Source: Actinomadura sp. KC345 (GTDB taxonomy: Bacteria > Actinomycetota > Actinomycetes > Streptosporangiales > Streptosporangiaceae). Taken from it: DNA of 64,000 bases. The translations under genes were made by a program, and so were the position numbers. Position 1 is the first letter of the stretch; each line of letters starts with the position of its first letter. Positions 42,441 to 51,394 of the stretch are shown in pieces. The notes beneath the pieces were generated by a model. It did not search any database. It saw nothing but the letters and a program-made list of their open reading frames with translations, and had not been told where the DNA came from. The stretch is from contig NZ_SMKH01000001.1 of NCBI RefSeq assembly GCF_004348515.1, forward strand, positions 1 to 64,000, written 5' to 3'.

Positions 42441-43849
42441 CGTCCTCGCGCCGGCGCCGGCTGCTGTGGGGGCTGGCCGTGACCGGGGTTCTGGCGGTCG
42501 CGGCGGGCGTGGCCGTCTACGTCGTCAAGTCGATCCCGCAGTACCGGACGACTTTCCTGGTCGATGCATCCGTCACCGAGCAGGCCGACTTCCAGGCGGT
42601 CCGCCGTTCGGTCGTCTCGGCCGCGCAGAACGCGGGCGAGCGTGACGCCATGGCCCTGCGCCGGTTCGGCGGCGAGTGCGGGAACGCGGACAACACCCGG
42701 TCTCTGGTGGGCAGCGGAATCGGCAACGGCGAGGAGATCGGCGCGGCGGCCCGGGCGCTCACGGCACGGGGCAAGGCCACGCTGGGCAGCGGAGTGCTGG
42801 CGGCGATCGACGACTTCGCCGGCCGGCACCCGTTCCGCGGCAGGGAGGGCAACCGCATCATCGTGGTCACCGGGCACGGCACCGACGCCTGCGACGGCGA
42901 CCCCGCCGAGCTGGGCCGCCGCATCAGGAGCCGGGCCGGGGAGGTCGGTGTGGAGATCGACATGCGGTTCGTCGGCTACAAGGTCCCCGCCGCGGGCCGC
43001 TCGGTTCTCGGTCGGCTCGCCACGACGGCCGGGCAGCCCGCACCGGACTTCCCCCAGGACGGCACCGAACTCGCCGCGACACTGAAGAGGTACACCGTCC
43101 CCACCTCCACCGACCCCAAGCAGATCACCCTCCCGGCCAAGCCCGTCACCACGCGGCCATGCACGTTGGAGCACAGGCAGCGCGGGTGGAAGAAGACCTC
43201 GCGGCCATCGAGGTTCGAGCTCCCCGAACAGGTGAGGCTCCCGGCCGGAGCGGCCGTGTACGAGGTCCCGCACCACCCGTCCGGTTCGGGTGCCTCCCGC
43301 TTCGTCGCGGAAGCCGGAAAGGCGACCTGCTCCAGCGGACCACCCGGCGAGCCGAGCGAAGGGCACTACATCGGCGCCAGAGTCCAGAAGCTCTACCCGG
43401 AAGGGCCCGAATTCAACGACCCCGCCCAGATGAGCTGGGTCGGCCTCACCGTTGAGGACCCCGACGCCTCCTGCTATCTGTTCCCGAAGAACCCTGCCCC
43501 CCAGCCCGGTTACGTCGCGGCGAACTGCGAGACGGTCGCGGCCGCGATGTGGCTCGCCGACCGCGAGGAGGTGACCACCGGGAACCCGCGGTACAAGGCC
43601 GCCCTGTCGCGGGAACCGGGCATCGGGAACTGGCAGCGCGTGCCCGGGTCGATCGAGGTCGCCCTCGCCGTGGACCGGCCCGGCCCCGAGAACCCGGCGA
43701 TCCTGTGCGTCCAGCCGAAGAGTAGGGCCTCCCTGTGCACCGCGGCCCTGACCTTCCACTTCGTCGAAACGATGAAGGAGGGACTACCGAAGGACAGGCT
43801 GGAGGCCGGCGTGCAGCAGATCGAACGCTTCATGTCGAAGAGCTCCTGA
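42437..43849 (+). CDS. membrane-anchored VWA-like protein with Cys-rich C-terminal domain
   Basis: 470 residues. One N-terminal membrane helix (~9-31) precedes a VWA-like domain (~38-220). In it, TTFLVDASVTEQADF contains an intact DxSxT metal motif, LRRFGGECGNADNTRSLVG matches the preceding paralogue, and IIVVTGHGTDACDGDP supplies the later Asp. The remaining ~240 residues form a separate domain with about six cysteines (PCTLEH, ATCSSG, ASCYLF, ANCETV, ILCVQP, SLCTAA), consistent with disulfides outside the cell. No known enzyme motif. Translationally coupled to the preceding gene. A strong hairpin follows the stop. Confidence 0.75.
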   Translation: MTSSRRRRLLWGLAVTGVLAVAAGVAVYVVKSIPQYRTTFLVDASVTEQADFQAVRRSVVSAAQNAGERDAMALRRFGGECGNADNTRSLVGSGIGNGEEIGAAARALTARGKATLGSGVLAAIDDFAGRHPFRGREGNRIIVVTGHGTDACDGDPAELGRRIRSRAGEVGVEIDMRFVGYKVPAAGRSVLGRLATTAGQPAPDFPQDGTELAATLKRYTVPTSTDPKQITLPAKPVTTRPCTLEHRQRGWKKTSRPSRFELPEQVRLPAGAAVYEVPHHPSGSGASRFVAEAGKATCSSGPPGEPSEGHYIGARVQKLYPEGPEFNDPAQMSWVGLTVEDPDASCYLFPKNPAPQPGYVAANCETVAAAMWLADREEVTTGNPRYKAALSREPGIGNWQRVPGSIEVALAVDRPGPENPAILCVQPKSRASLCTAALTFHFVETMKEGLPKDRLEAGVQQIERFMSKSS

Positions 43850-43880
43850 CATCCGGCCACCCGGCGCGCGGTGGCGGGCC

Positions 43881-43914
43881 CCGGCCCCCCGGCTGATCGA
43901 GGTCGGGGGGCCGG
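43881..43914. terminator. bidirectional hairpin terminator
   Basis: CCGGCCCCCCG (43881-43891) pairs perfectly with CGGGGGGCCGG (43904-43914), an 11-bp stem with a 12-base loop, placed between the convergent VWA-like gene and the oxidoreductase gene. This is a GC-rich terminator without a U-tract, as is common in actinomycetes. Confidence 0.8.
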
Positions 43915-43934
43915 TCGGCGGGACGACCGCCTGG

Positions 43935-45323
43935 TCAGAGTCCGAGTTCCTCCAGCAGGCGCAGCCACACCTCGTTCATCGAGGGGAAGACCGGTACGGC
44001 GTGCCAGAGGCGTTGCAGCGGGACTTCGCCGACGATGGCGACCGTGGCGGCGTGCACCATCTCGGCGACGTCCTGGCCGACGAGCGTCGCACCGACCAGC
44101 ACGTCGCGTTCGCCGTCCACGACGATCCGTACCCGGCCCGTGTAGCCGTCCGCCTGGAGCGCCGAACCCGCGACGGCGAGGTCGATCTCCACCTCCCGGT
44201 GCTCCGGCCGCCGCGCACCGGTGACCCCGACGGCGGCCACCTCCGGGTCGGTGAACACCACCTGCGGCACGGCATGGTGGTCGGCGGTGGCCGCATACGC
44301 GGTCCACGGCCGCGGCCGGACATCGGCGCCCGACGCGCGGGCGGCGATCACGTCGCCGACCACGCGGGCGGCGTACTTGCCCTGATGGGTCAGCGGTGCG
44401 CGCCCCGTGACGTCGCCGGCCGCGTAGAGCCAGCCGCCGGGGACGGCCCGCACCAGCCCGGAATCGTCCACGTCGAGCCGATCGCCGGAGACCAGCCCGA
44501 GCGTCTCCATGCCGAGTTCGTCGGTGGCCGGCCTGCGCCCGGTGGCCACCAGCAGCTCGTCGGCGGCCACGCGCCGCCCGTCCGCCAGCCCGACCCGCAC
44601 CTCGCCGTCCACGCGCGACACGTCCGCGGCGTCCGCTCCCAGATGGAGGGTCACCCCGTCGGCCCGCAGTCCGTCGGCGACCGCGTCCCCGGCGAACTCG
44701 GGAAAGGCGGGCAGCGGGCGGTCACCGCGAATGATCAGCTCGACGCGGGCGCCGAGCCGGGCCCACGCCTGGGCCATCTCCACCCCGACCACCCCGCCGC
44801 CGAGCACGGCCAGCCGGCCGGGAACCGTGCTCGCCGCCGTCGCTTCTCGCGACGTCCAGGGGCGCGCGTCCGCCAGGCCCGGCAGTTCGGGCAGCCTGGC
44901 CACGCTGCCGGTGCACACCACGACGGCGTGCTCGGCCCGCAGCACCCGATCGCCTACCGTGACCTCGCCTTCTCCGGTGATCCTGCCGTGCCCCCGCACA
45001 GGGTGGATCCCGGTCTCCCGGACCCACCGTTCCTGCCCGCCGTCGTCCCAGTGCTCGGCGAACGCGTCACGCCGCTGGAACACCGGGCCGGGATCCAGGC
45101 GATCACCGACCGGCACCCCGGGTACCCTCCGGGCCGCGGCGAGCGCGTTCCCCGGTCGCAGCAGGGCCTTGCTCGGCATACACGCCCAGTACGAGCACTC
45201 GCCGCCGTACCGCTCGTGCTCCACCAGCGCCACGCTCAGACCGCCGCGAACCGCACGCGCGGCCGCGTTCTCCCCCACCGGGCCACCACCGATGACCACA
45301 ACATCAAACGTCTCCTGAGTCAC
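43935..45323 (-). CDS. FAD pyridine nucleotide-disulfide oxidoreductase (class I)
   Basis: 462 residues. The FAD motif DVVVIGGGPVGENAAARA is at residues 7-24; the redox-active pair is C43-SYWA-C48 in GGECSYWACMPSKALLR. The NAD(P) motif LAVLGGGVVGVEMAQAWARL lies near residue 175, and the second FAD block GWLYAAGDVTGRAPLTHQGK near residue 300. The C-terminal dimer domain has WHAVPVFPSMNEVW in place of the usual HAHPTLSE, keeping the catalytic His with Glu. It belongs with dihydrolipoamide dehydrogenase, mercuric reductase and transhydrogenase; the MerA-type N-terminal HMA domain and C-terminal Cys pair are absent. Start: GTG 45323 without clear Shine-Dalgarno. Confidence 0.9.
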   Translation of the reverse strand: MTQETFDVVVIGGGPVGENAAARAVRGGLSVALVEHERYGGECSYWACMPSKALLRPGNALAAARRVPGVPVGDRLDPGPVFQRRDAFAEHWDDGGQERWVRETGIHPVRGHGRITGEGEVTVGDRVLRAEHAVVVCTGSVARLPELPGLADARPWTSREATAASTVPGRLAVLGGGVVGVEMAQAWARLGARVELIIRGDRPLPAFPEFAGDAVADGLRADGVTLHLGADAADVSRVDGEVRVGLADGRRVAADELLVATGRRPATDELGMETLGLVSGDRLDVDDSGLVRAVPGGWLYAAGDVTGRAPLTHQGKYAARVVGDVIAARASGADVRPRPWTAYAATADHHAVPQVVFTDPEVAAVGVTGARRPEHREVEIDLAVAGSALQADGYTGRVRIVVDGERDVLVGATLVGQDVAEMVHAATVAIVGEVPLQRLWHAVPVFPSMNEVWLRLLEELGL

Positions 45324-45350
45324 ACAGTGAGCGCACACCACGGAACCGCG

Positions 45351-45399
45351 TAACGCAACTCCACGCACCCGGACCCGCCTGCGCGCCGGAGTTGCGTCA
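45351..45399. promoter_or_regulatory. long inverted repeat in a divergent promoter
   Basis: TAACGCAACTCC (45351-45362) and GGAGTTGCGTCA (45388-45399) are complementary at 11 of 12 positions with a 25-base spacer. They lie between the divergent oxidoreductase (start 45323) and glucosidase (start 45441), so one factor could control both. Confidence 0.5.
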
Positions 45400-45440
45400 C
45401 CTCGATTGCGCGTCAAAAGGATCTCCAGACAGTCGCTCCT

Positions 45441-47129
45441 ATGGAGCCGCCATCGAGATCTCATTCACCGACGGGCCTGGAGACACGTCGCTCCGCGGAG
45501 TCCGCGGGCGCCACGCGCTGGTGGCGTGACGCGGTCATCTACCAGGTCTACGTGCGCAGCTTCGCCGATGCCGATGGGGACGGCATCGGCGACCTGGCGG
45601 GGGTCCGCAGCCGGCTCCCCTATCTGGCCGCACTCGGCGCGGACGCCGTGTGGCTCACGCCGTTCTACGCATCGCCGATGGTCGATGGCGGCTACGACGT
45701 CACGGACTACCGCTCGGTGGATCCGGCGTTCGGCACGCTCGCCGACGCCGCCGGCCTGATCGGGGACGCGCACGGCCTGGGGCTGCGGGTCATCGTCGAC
45801 ATCGTGCCCAACCACACCTCCGACCAGCATGTCTGGTTCCAGGAGGCGCTGGCGGCCGGCGTCTCCGGACAGGCGCGGGAGCGCTACGTCTTCCGGCCGG
45901 GGCGGGGAGCCGACGGCGAACTGCCGCCCAACGACTGGGAGTCGGTCTTCGGTGGTCCCGCCTGGACCCGGCTGCCCGACGGGCAGTGGTACCTGCACCT
46001 GTTCGCTCCTCAGCAGCCCGACCTGAACTGGGAGCATCCGGATGTGCGCGCCGAGTTCGACGATGTCCTGCGATTCTGGCTGGACCTGGGGGCCGACGGA
46101 TTCCGCGTCGACGTGGCGCACGGCATGGTCAAGGCGGCCGGGCTCCCCGACGTCGGTGACGCGCCGCAGTCGCGGCTGCTGGGACGGGGCAAGGTCCCGT
46201 ACTTCGACCAGGACGGCGTGCACGACATCCATCGAGGCTGGCGGCGGCTGCTCGACTCCTACCCGGGCGAGCGGATCGGGGTCGCGGAGGCGTGGGCGCC
46301 CTCGCTCGAACGGCTGGCCAACTACGTGCGGCCGGACGAGTTGCACCAGGTTTTCAACTTCGACTACATGAGAACCGGCTGGGACGCCGGCGCGCTGCGC
46401 TCGGTGATCGAGAACTCCCTGGCATCGACCGGCTCCGTCGGCGCACCCACCACCTGGGTGCTGTCCAACCACGACGTCCAGCGGCACGTCACCCGCTATG
46501 GCGACGGCGAACGCGGGTGGCGGAGGGCCCGAGCGGCGGCGCTGCTCACGCTGGCGTTGCCCGGCTCGGCGTACCTCTATCAGGGAGAGGAGCTCGGCCT
46601 GCCCGAGGTGCTCGACATCCCGGCCGAACTGCTGCGCGACCCGCAGCTCGAAAGCATCAAGGGCGGCCGGGACGGTTGCCGGGTCCCGCTGCCGTGGTCC
46701 GGCAACGAGCCGCCTTTCGGGTTCGGGCCGGGCGGTGGCTGGCTGCCGTCGCCGCCCGAGTGGAAGTCACTCACCGTCGAGGTGCAGCAGGACGACGACT
46801 TCTCGATGCTGAACCTCTACCGCCAGGCCCTCCGGATCCGGCGCGAGCATCCGGCGTTGGGCGACGGTGAGCTGCGCTGGCTGGACCAGCCGCCCGGTTG
46901 CCTGGTCTTCGAGCGCAGCGGCCATGTCTTCGAGCGCAGCGGCCATCGCGACGGCCCCCGATTGCTGTGCGCGGTGAACACCGGTGACCAGAGCGTCCGG
47001 ATCCCGGCCCGCGGCCCGCTCCTGCTGAGCAGCCGGCCGATCCGTACGGAGAACCACAACGCGGTCCTTCCGCCCGACACGGCCGCCTGGTGGGACGTCA
47101 CGCACGACCCGCCGGACCTGTCACGGTGA
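45441..47129 (+). CDS. GH13 alpha-glucosidase/trehalose-type amylase family enzyme
   Basis: 562 residues. GH13 regions in order: WWRDAVIYQVYVRSFADADG, DGIGDLAGVRSRLPYLAALG, VWLTPFYASPMVDGGYDVTD, IVDIVPNHTSDQH (region I), DGFRVDVAHGM (nucleophile Asp), IGVAEAW (acid/base Glu) and WVLSNHDVQRH (third Asp). QGEELGLPEV and DGCRVPLPW place it with oligo-1,6- or alpha-glucosidases. Cytoplasmic, no signal peptide. Near residue 490 the sequence VFERSGH is repeated twice by a 21-bp tandem duplication. Weak Shine-Dalgarno. Its start faces the oxidoreductase across the inverted repeat. Confidence 0.93.
   Translation: MEPPSRSHSPTGLETRRSAESAGATRWWRDAVIYQVYVRSFADADGDGIGDLAGVRSRLPYLAALGADAVWLTPFYASPMVDGGYDVTDYRSVDPAFGTLADAAGLIGDAHGLGLRVIVDIVPNHTSDQHVWFQEALAAGVSGQARERYVFRPGRGADGELPPNDWESVFGGPAWTRLPDGQWYLHLFAPQQPDLNWEHPDVRAEFDDVLRFWLDLGADGFRVDVAHGMVKAAGLPDVGDAPQSRLLGRGKVPYFDQDGVHDIHRGWRRLLDSYPGERIGVAEAWAPSLERLANYVRPDELHQVFNFDYMRTGWDAGALRSVIENSLASTGSVGAPTTWVLSNHDVQRHVTRYGDGERGWRRARAAALLTLALPGSAYLYQGEELGLPEVLDIPAELLRDPQLESIKGGRDGCRVPLPWSGNEPPFGFGPGGGWLPSPPEWKSLTVEVQQDDDFSMLNLYRQALRIRREHPALGDGELRWLDQPPGCLVFERSGHVFERSGHRDGPRLLCAVNTGDQSVRIPARGPLLLSSRPIRTENHNAVLPPDTAAWWDVTHDPPDLSR
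46905..46946 (+). repeat. 21-bp perfect tandem duplication inside the GH13 gene
   Basis: The 21 bases from 46905 to 46925 (encoding VFERSGH) are repeated exactly at 46926-46946, keeping the frame. It lies in the C-terminal beta-domain, away from the active site, and looks like recent slippage. Confidence 0.9.
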
Positions 47130-47272
47130 TCGTCGCGGGCGGTCGCGTCCGAACCGGCACACCGGCGGCGCCGCGCAGCCCGGCCGTACCACGAGACAGA
47201 TGATGGCAAGCTTGACCGACGATACGATCATCCGCCCCGGCGAGGCAGGCCGGCGGCGCGAGGAGGACCCCG

Positions 47273-47677
47273 ATGGACGGCAGGCACATGCAGATCGGCG
47301 AGGTCGCCGACCGGACGGGCCTGAGCCTGCGCACCATCCGCCACTACGAGGAGGTCGGCCTCGCCCTGCCCACGGCGCGCTCCCAAGGCGGTTTCCGCCT
47401 CTACACCGACGACGACGTGACCCGGCTCCTGGTCATCAAGCGCATGAAGCCGCTGGACTTCACCCTCGAAGAGATGCGCGACCTGCTGGACATCCTGGAT
47501 CGGCTCCAGTCCCCCGGCACCGGCGACGCCGCCCGCGCCGGCCTCGCCGAACGCCTGGCCGTCCACCGCTCCCTGGTCGAGGAACGCTGCGCGAAGATCC
47601 GTGCCCGCCTGGCGGACGCCGAACGGTTCTCCGCCGAACTCTCCGCGGAACTGCGCGAACACCGCCCAGCGGGCTGA
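47273..47677 (+). CDS. MerR-family transcriptional regulator
   Basis: 134 residues. The helix-turn-helix and wing are MQIGEVADRTGLSLRTIRHY, EEVGLALPTARSQGGFRLYT and DDDVTRLLVIKRMKPLDFTL, followed by a long dimerisation helix. No metal-binding cysteines in the C-terminus, so it senses something other than Hg, Cu or Zn by the classical site. GGAGGA 5 bases before ATG fixes the start. It follows the glucosidase in the same direction with ~140 bases between. Confidence 0.92.
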   Translation: MDGRHMQIGEVADRTGLSLRTIRHYEEVGLALPTARSQGGFRLYTDDDVTRLLVIKRMKPLDFTLEEMRDLLDILDRLQSPGTGDAARAGLAERLAVHRSLVEERCAKIRARLADAERFSAELSAELREHRPAG

Positions 47678-47789
47678 GGTGGTCGCCGGGGGCCGTTTCC
47701 GGCGTGGAGGGCTTCGGTCTTGCCGGCCCGCGAGGTGGGTGGGGCCGGCGGCGGTCATCCGGGGTCTTGCGTCGTGTCAAGATCGCTGG

Positions 47790-48329
47790 ATGACCGTGGA
47801 ACGTGCTGAGATGCTGATCCGGCAACTCGAGATCCCCTGGGCGCTGTTCGAACACCATCTCCCGGGCCTCGACGACGCGCTTTGCCTCTGGGAGCCCGAG
47901 CCGTACTGCTGGACGGTCCGGCCGGACGGGCAGGGGCGCTGGATCGCCGACTTTCAAGTGCCCGAGCCCGATCCCGTGCCCGCGGTCACGATCGGGTGGG
48001 TGACCTGGCACATCGGCTACTGGTGGACCACCACGCTCGGCCACTGCTTCAAGGGCGGCGCACCCGAGCGCGAGCAGATCACCTGGCCGGGCGGTGCCGA
48101 GGCGGCGGTCGGCTGGCTGCGCGGGCTGCATGAGGAGTGGCGGACCGGCTTGGCGCAGCTCACCGACGCCGACCTCGACTCCGCCGACCGGACCTCCGGG
48201 CTGCCGTGGGCGGCGGAGCTGACGATGGGCGACGTGGCGGCCTGGGTCAACATCGAGCTGACCAAGAACGTCGCCGAGATCGGCCTCCTCCGCCACCTGC
48301 ACGGCGCCCGCCGTACCACCGCCTCCTGA
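47790..48329 (+). CDS. DinB-family protein
   Basis: 179 residues of the DinB/YfiT-like four-helix fold: an N-terminal helix (AEMLIRQLEIPWALFEHHLP), LCLWEPEPYCWTVRPDG, the metal-type helix TIGWVTWHIGYWWTTTLGHC (His in TWHIGYW), and WVNIELTKNVAEIGLLRHLH with the last His pair. Members bind metal and often act as thiol-dependent transferases or have no proven role. No Shine-Dalgarno; the start is set by the family's length. It stands downstream of MerR, possibly its target. Confidence 0.85.
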   Translation: MTVERAEMLIRQLEIPWALFEHHLPGLDDALCLWEPEPYCWTVRPDGQGRWIADFQVPEPDPVPAVTIGWVTWHIGYWWTTTLGHCFKGGAPEREQITWPGGAEAAVGWLRGLHEEWRTGLAQLTDADLDSADRTSGLPWAAELTMGDVAAWVNIELTKNVAEIGLLRHLHGARRTTAS

Positions 48330-48371
48330 GAGGGGCGGGCCGATCCCGCCGGTCTCGCCGCAGGAGGCGAA

Positions 48372-48725
48372 GGAGGTTGCCGTGGCGGCCCGGTGGCGGT
48401 GGCCGGCGGGTCCTCCAGCACGGGCGAGTGCCCGAGACCGGGCAGCATCTCGACCTTCGCGCCCGGAACGGCGCGGTAGTCGTAGGCGGAGGAGGATCGC
48501 CATCTGCGGTCGTCCTCGCCGAAGATCACCAGTAGTGGCCTGCCCAGGTCCGCCAACCGATCCGGCAGCGTCCCGGTCGAGCCATTCCGGGACGTACCGC
48601 GCGTCGCGGGGGAACTGTTCGGGAACGAACCGGCGACTGACCGCGTGCGCGAGCCGGAACCGCAGGCTATCGAACGCATGGTCAGTCCGCGCGGCGATGA
48701 TGTCGATGGCGCGGCCGTATGCCGT
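48372..48725 (-). pseudogene. alpha/beta-hydrolase C-terminal remnant
   Basis: The reverse strand gives FRLAHAVSRRFVPEQFPRDA, RYVPEWLDRD, then in another frame DRLADLGRPLLVIFGEDDRR and PGAKVEMLPGLGHSPVLEDP. LVIFGEDD (catalytic Asp) and GLGHSPVLEDP (catalytic His) are the end of an alpha/beta-hydrolase. The nucleophile half is missing and a frameshift lies near 48575. Its 5' end meets the stop region of the YibE/F gene. Confidence 0.65.
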
Positions 48726-50005
48726 CAGATGCTCTCGGCCTGCACGCCCGCGGCGTCCGGCGACGGGCGGGCCTCGGTCGGGGACGACGCGTCCCGGGCG
48801 CCGGGGCCCTGGTGGACGGCGGCCAGGGCGGCGAGGGCCGTGGTGAGCGGGACGGCCGCGATGAGGCCGAGGGTGCCCGCGACGCTGCGGACGATCTCCT
48901 GGGCCACGGCGGGGTTGGTGAGCACCTCACCGGCGGACCGGCCGCCGATGCTGAACAGCAGCAGGAGCGGAAGCGACGCCCCGGCGTAGGCGAGGACGAT
49001 CGTGTTGATCACCGACGCGATGTGCGAGCGCCCGACACGGGCGGCGGCGCGGTACACCTGCATGAAGGAGTACGAGGGGTTGGCCCGCGCGAGTTCCTGG
49101 ACGGTCATGGACTGCGTCACGGTGACGTCGTCGAGCACCCCCAGCGAGCCGATGATGATGCTGGCCAGCAGCAGCCCCTGCGTGTTGATGCCGTAGTCCA
49201 TGTCCAGGAACAGCGAGTTGTCGTCGATGATGCCGGTGAGCCGGGTCAGGTCGATCGCCACCGCGGCCAGGACACCGGTCAGCGTGAGGCAGCCGAGCGT
49301 CCCCATCACGGCGACCGACGTCGCCACGCTGATCCCGTGGGTGAGATAGAGGACCGCCAGCATGATCGCCGACGCGCAGACGATCGCCACCGGCATCGGC
49401 GGGCTTCCCTCGATGATCGCCGGGATCAGGAACAGCACGAGCAGGGCGAAGGTGACGGCCAGCCCGACCAGCGCCGTCAGGCCGCGCCAGCGTCCGAAGG
49501 CGACCACCGCGAGCACGAACGCGGCCGCGACCACCCACAGCGCGGTGGACCGGTCGTGGTCGGACAGCTGGTACGCGGGGCCCTCGCCGACACCGGGAAG
49601 GCTGACGAGCACCACCTCGTCCCCCGCCTCGAAGACCCGGTCGCCGGGGCCGCTGGGCAGTTCCGTCCTGACCGCGCGCCCGTCCTGCGGCCCTGACGTC
49701 AACTGGACGACGGCCTCGCCGCACCTCCTGGGGTCGGTCGGTGCCCGGCCGGCCGCCTGGCCCTCCGGTGCCGCCTCTGGAACGACCTGCTTGGGGCAGG
49801 GCTTGAGGTTGATCCGGAGCACCGTCCCGGTCTCCCTGGCCTGCTGCGCGGACGCCCCCTGCGAGGCATCGGAGCCGCTCGGCCACATCCACGCCAGCGC
49901 GGCGATCGTGACGACCGCGAGCAGCACGATCACGACGAGCATCACCCGGACGGTGCGTTGCGAGGCGGACCCGCCGCCGGACTCGTGCGAGTGGAAGGCG
50001 CCCAT
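48725..50005 (-). CDS. YibE/F-family membrane protein
   Basis: 426 residues. After an N-terminal membrane helix (VRVMLVVIVLLAVVTIAALA) comes an extracellular ~110-residue domain with two Cys. A block of about seven hydrophobic helices follows: FVLAVVAFGRWRGLTALVGL, FALLVLFLIPAIIEG, IMLAVLYLTHGIS, TSVAVMGTLGCLTLTGVLAA, the signature LLLASIIIGSLGVLDDVTVT, and QSMTVQELARANP. GVLDDVTVTQ is the conserved YibE/F motif. Function of the family is unknown; a transport role is assumed. It is on the same strand as the MFS gene upstream (88-base gap). Confidence 0.9.
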   Translation of the reverse strand: MGAFHSHESGGGSASQRTVRVMLVVIVLLAVVTIAALAWMWPSGSDASQGASAQQARETGTVLRINLKPCPKQVVPEAAPEGQAAGRAPTDPRRCGEAVVQLTSGPQDGRAVRTELPSGPGDRVFEAGDEVVLVSLPGVGEGPAYQLSDHDRSTALWVVAAAFVLAVVAFGRWRGLTALVGLAVTFALLVLFLIPAIIEGSPPMPVAIVCASAIMLAVLYLTHGISVATSVAVMGTLGCLTLTGVLAAVAIDLTRLTGIIDDNSLFLDMDYGINTQGLLLASIIIGSLGVLDDVTVTQSMTVQELARANPSYSFMQVYRAAARVGRSHIASVINTIVLAYAGASLPLLLLFSIGGRSAGEVLTNPAVAQEIVRSVAGTLGLIAAVPLTTALAALAAVHQGPGARDASSPTEARPSPDAAGVQAESI

Positions 50006-50093
50006 GGCAGATTCGATCCTCTTTGCGGAAGTTCCGGCAGAGCGCCGGGCGTTTGCGGAGCTTCCGGGAAGATTACCGCCGAGGAAACGTCGT

Positions 50094-51338
50094 CTACTCC
50101 GGCCGCGTGCCGGAGAAGCGGCGGGTGCCGGGGACGAGTGCCGCGGCGGCGGGGGCCAGGAGGCAGACGGCGGCGCACGCGCCGAGGACGGGTTCGGGGC
50201 CGAAGGCGTCCATGGCGGGGGCGATGAGGGCGAGCCCGAGCGGGGCGAGCCCGTACGACAGGAGGAAGTCGAGGGACGAGACGCGGGCCAGCTTTCCCGG
50301 CTCGATCTCCCGCTGCGTGGCGGTGAACCAGGGCACGTTGAACAACTCGATGCCGATGCCGGTGACGACGTAGGCGGCGATGACCACCCACGGGTGCACG
50401 GGTAGCAGCAGGCTGAGCGGCGCGAGGGCGTAGAGGGCGAGGCCGGCCAACGCGTTCCAGCCCTGGGCCCGGGGGCGCCAGCGCGCGATGAGCAGGGCGC
50501 CGATCAGCGCGCCGGCGATGTAGGCGGTCGCGGCACCGGCCAGCACCGCTTCGCTGCCGTACCGGTCGCGGCTGACCAGCGGCAGCGCCACGGCGGTGGC
50601 CGAGTAGCCGGTGGCGATGACCGCCGTCAGCGCGGCCAGGCCGGCCAGGAACCACGTATGCCGCCGCGCCTCGGCGACGCCCTCGGCGAACTCGGCGGGG
50701 AAACCGGGCCGGGACCGCCCGGCCGCGGCCTGTGCCGGACCGCCCGGCGGGGGCGCCAGCGCGGCCACCACCCAGAGCAGGGCGATGCCGAGCAGCAGGC
50801 CGCGGGCGTCCAGGACCACCGCGAGCAGGGCCGCCATGGCGGGGGCGACGAGCGTGGTCACCCGCACGGCCAGGGTCATGGCGGCGTTGGCCCGTTGCCG
50901 CCGCGCGGCCTCCACCACCTCGGCGGTGAGCGCCTGGAACGCCGGACGGCAGGCGCCCTGACCGGCCCCCGCGAGCGCGGCGGCCACGGCCATGAGCGGC
51001 ACCGAGCGCCCCAGCCCCAGTGCGATCAGCGGTGTCGCGACGGCGGCGGACGCCCCCGCCCACCGCACCATCTCGCGGCGCGACCGGCGGTCGGCGAGCA
51101 CGCCGCCGACCGGCACCGCCGCCAGGAACCCGACCGTGCGGGCGGCGAGCACGAGACCCAGCGCGGACGGGGACAGGGAACGCTCCAGCACCGCGAGCCC
51201 GAGGACGAACGGCAACGCCCAGGTCGCGAGGCCGGACGCCGTGTTCCCGGACCAGAGGCGCAGGAACGCCACGTCCCGCAGCACGGAGCGGTCGGGCGCG
51301 TCCCCGCCGGGGGCCTGCGGGGGCGGTGCTGTCGTCAC
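50094..51338 (-). CDS. MFS exporter (EntS-like, MFS_3 type)
   Basis: 414 residues, 12 hydrophobic segments. RDVAFLRLWSGNTASGLATW opens as in enterobactin-exporter-like MFS proteins. VGGVLADRRSRREMVRWAGA is motif A, and GIGIELFNVPWFTATQREIE is the conserved second-half loop typical of this group. GTG 51338 is supported by CAGGAG 9 bases upstream. It is divergent from a FecCD-type metal-complex importer, with two Zur-box-like sites between them. That suggests export of a metallophore, or zinc-responsive efflux, as the partner of the importer. No metallophore synthesis genes are in view. Confidence 0.88.
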   Translation of the reverse strand: MTTAPPPQAPGGDAPDRSVLRDVAFLRLWSGNTASGLATWALPFVLGLAVLERSLSPSALGLVLAARTVGFLAAVPVGGVLADRRSRREMVRWAGASAAVATPLIALGLGRSVPLMAVAAALAGAGQGACRPAFQALTAEVVEAARRQRANAAMTLAVRVTTLVAPAMAALLAVVLDARGLLLGIALLWVVAALAPPPGGPAQAAAGRSRPGFPAEFAEGVAEARRHTWFLAGLAALTAVIATGYSATAVALPLVSRDRYGSEAVLAGAATAYIAGALIGALLIARWRPRAQGWNALAGLALYALAPLSLLLPVHPWVVIAAYVVTGIGIELFNVPWFTATQREIEPGKLARVSSLDFLLSYGLAPLGLALIAPAMDAFGPEPVLGACAAVCLLAPAAAALVPGTRRFSGTRPE

Positions 51339-51394
51339 GGGTGCTGTCTCCTGCCGCACGGCCCGCGCTCCGCCCCGAGGGCGAAGGAGCGTCT

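Noticed and set aside
43935-45323. Mercuric reductase (because a MerR gene lies 3.3 kb away)
   Set aside because: No HMA domain, no C-terminal Cys pair and no other mer genes; the MerR protein lacks the metal-binding cysteines.
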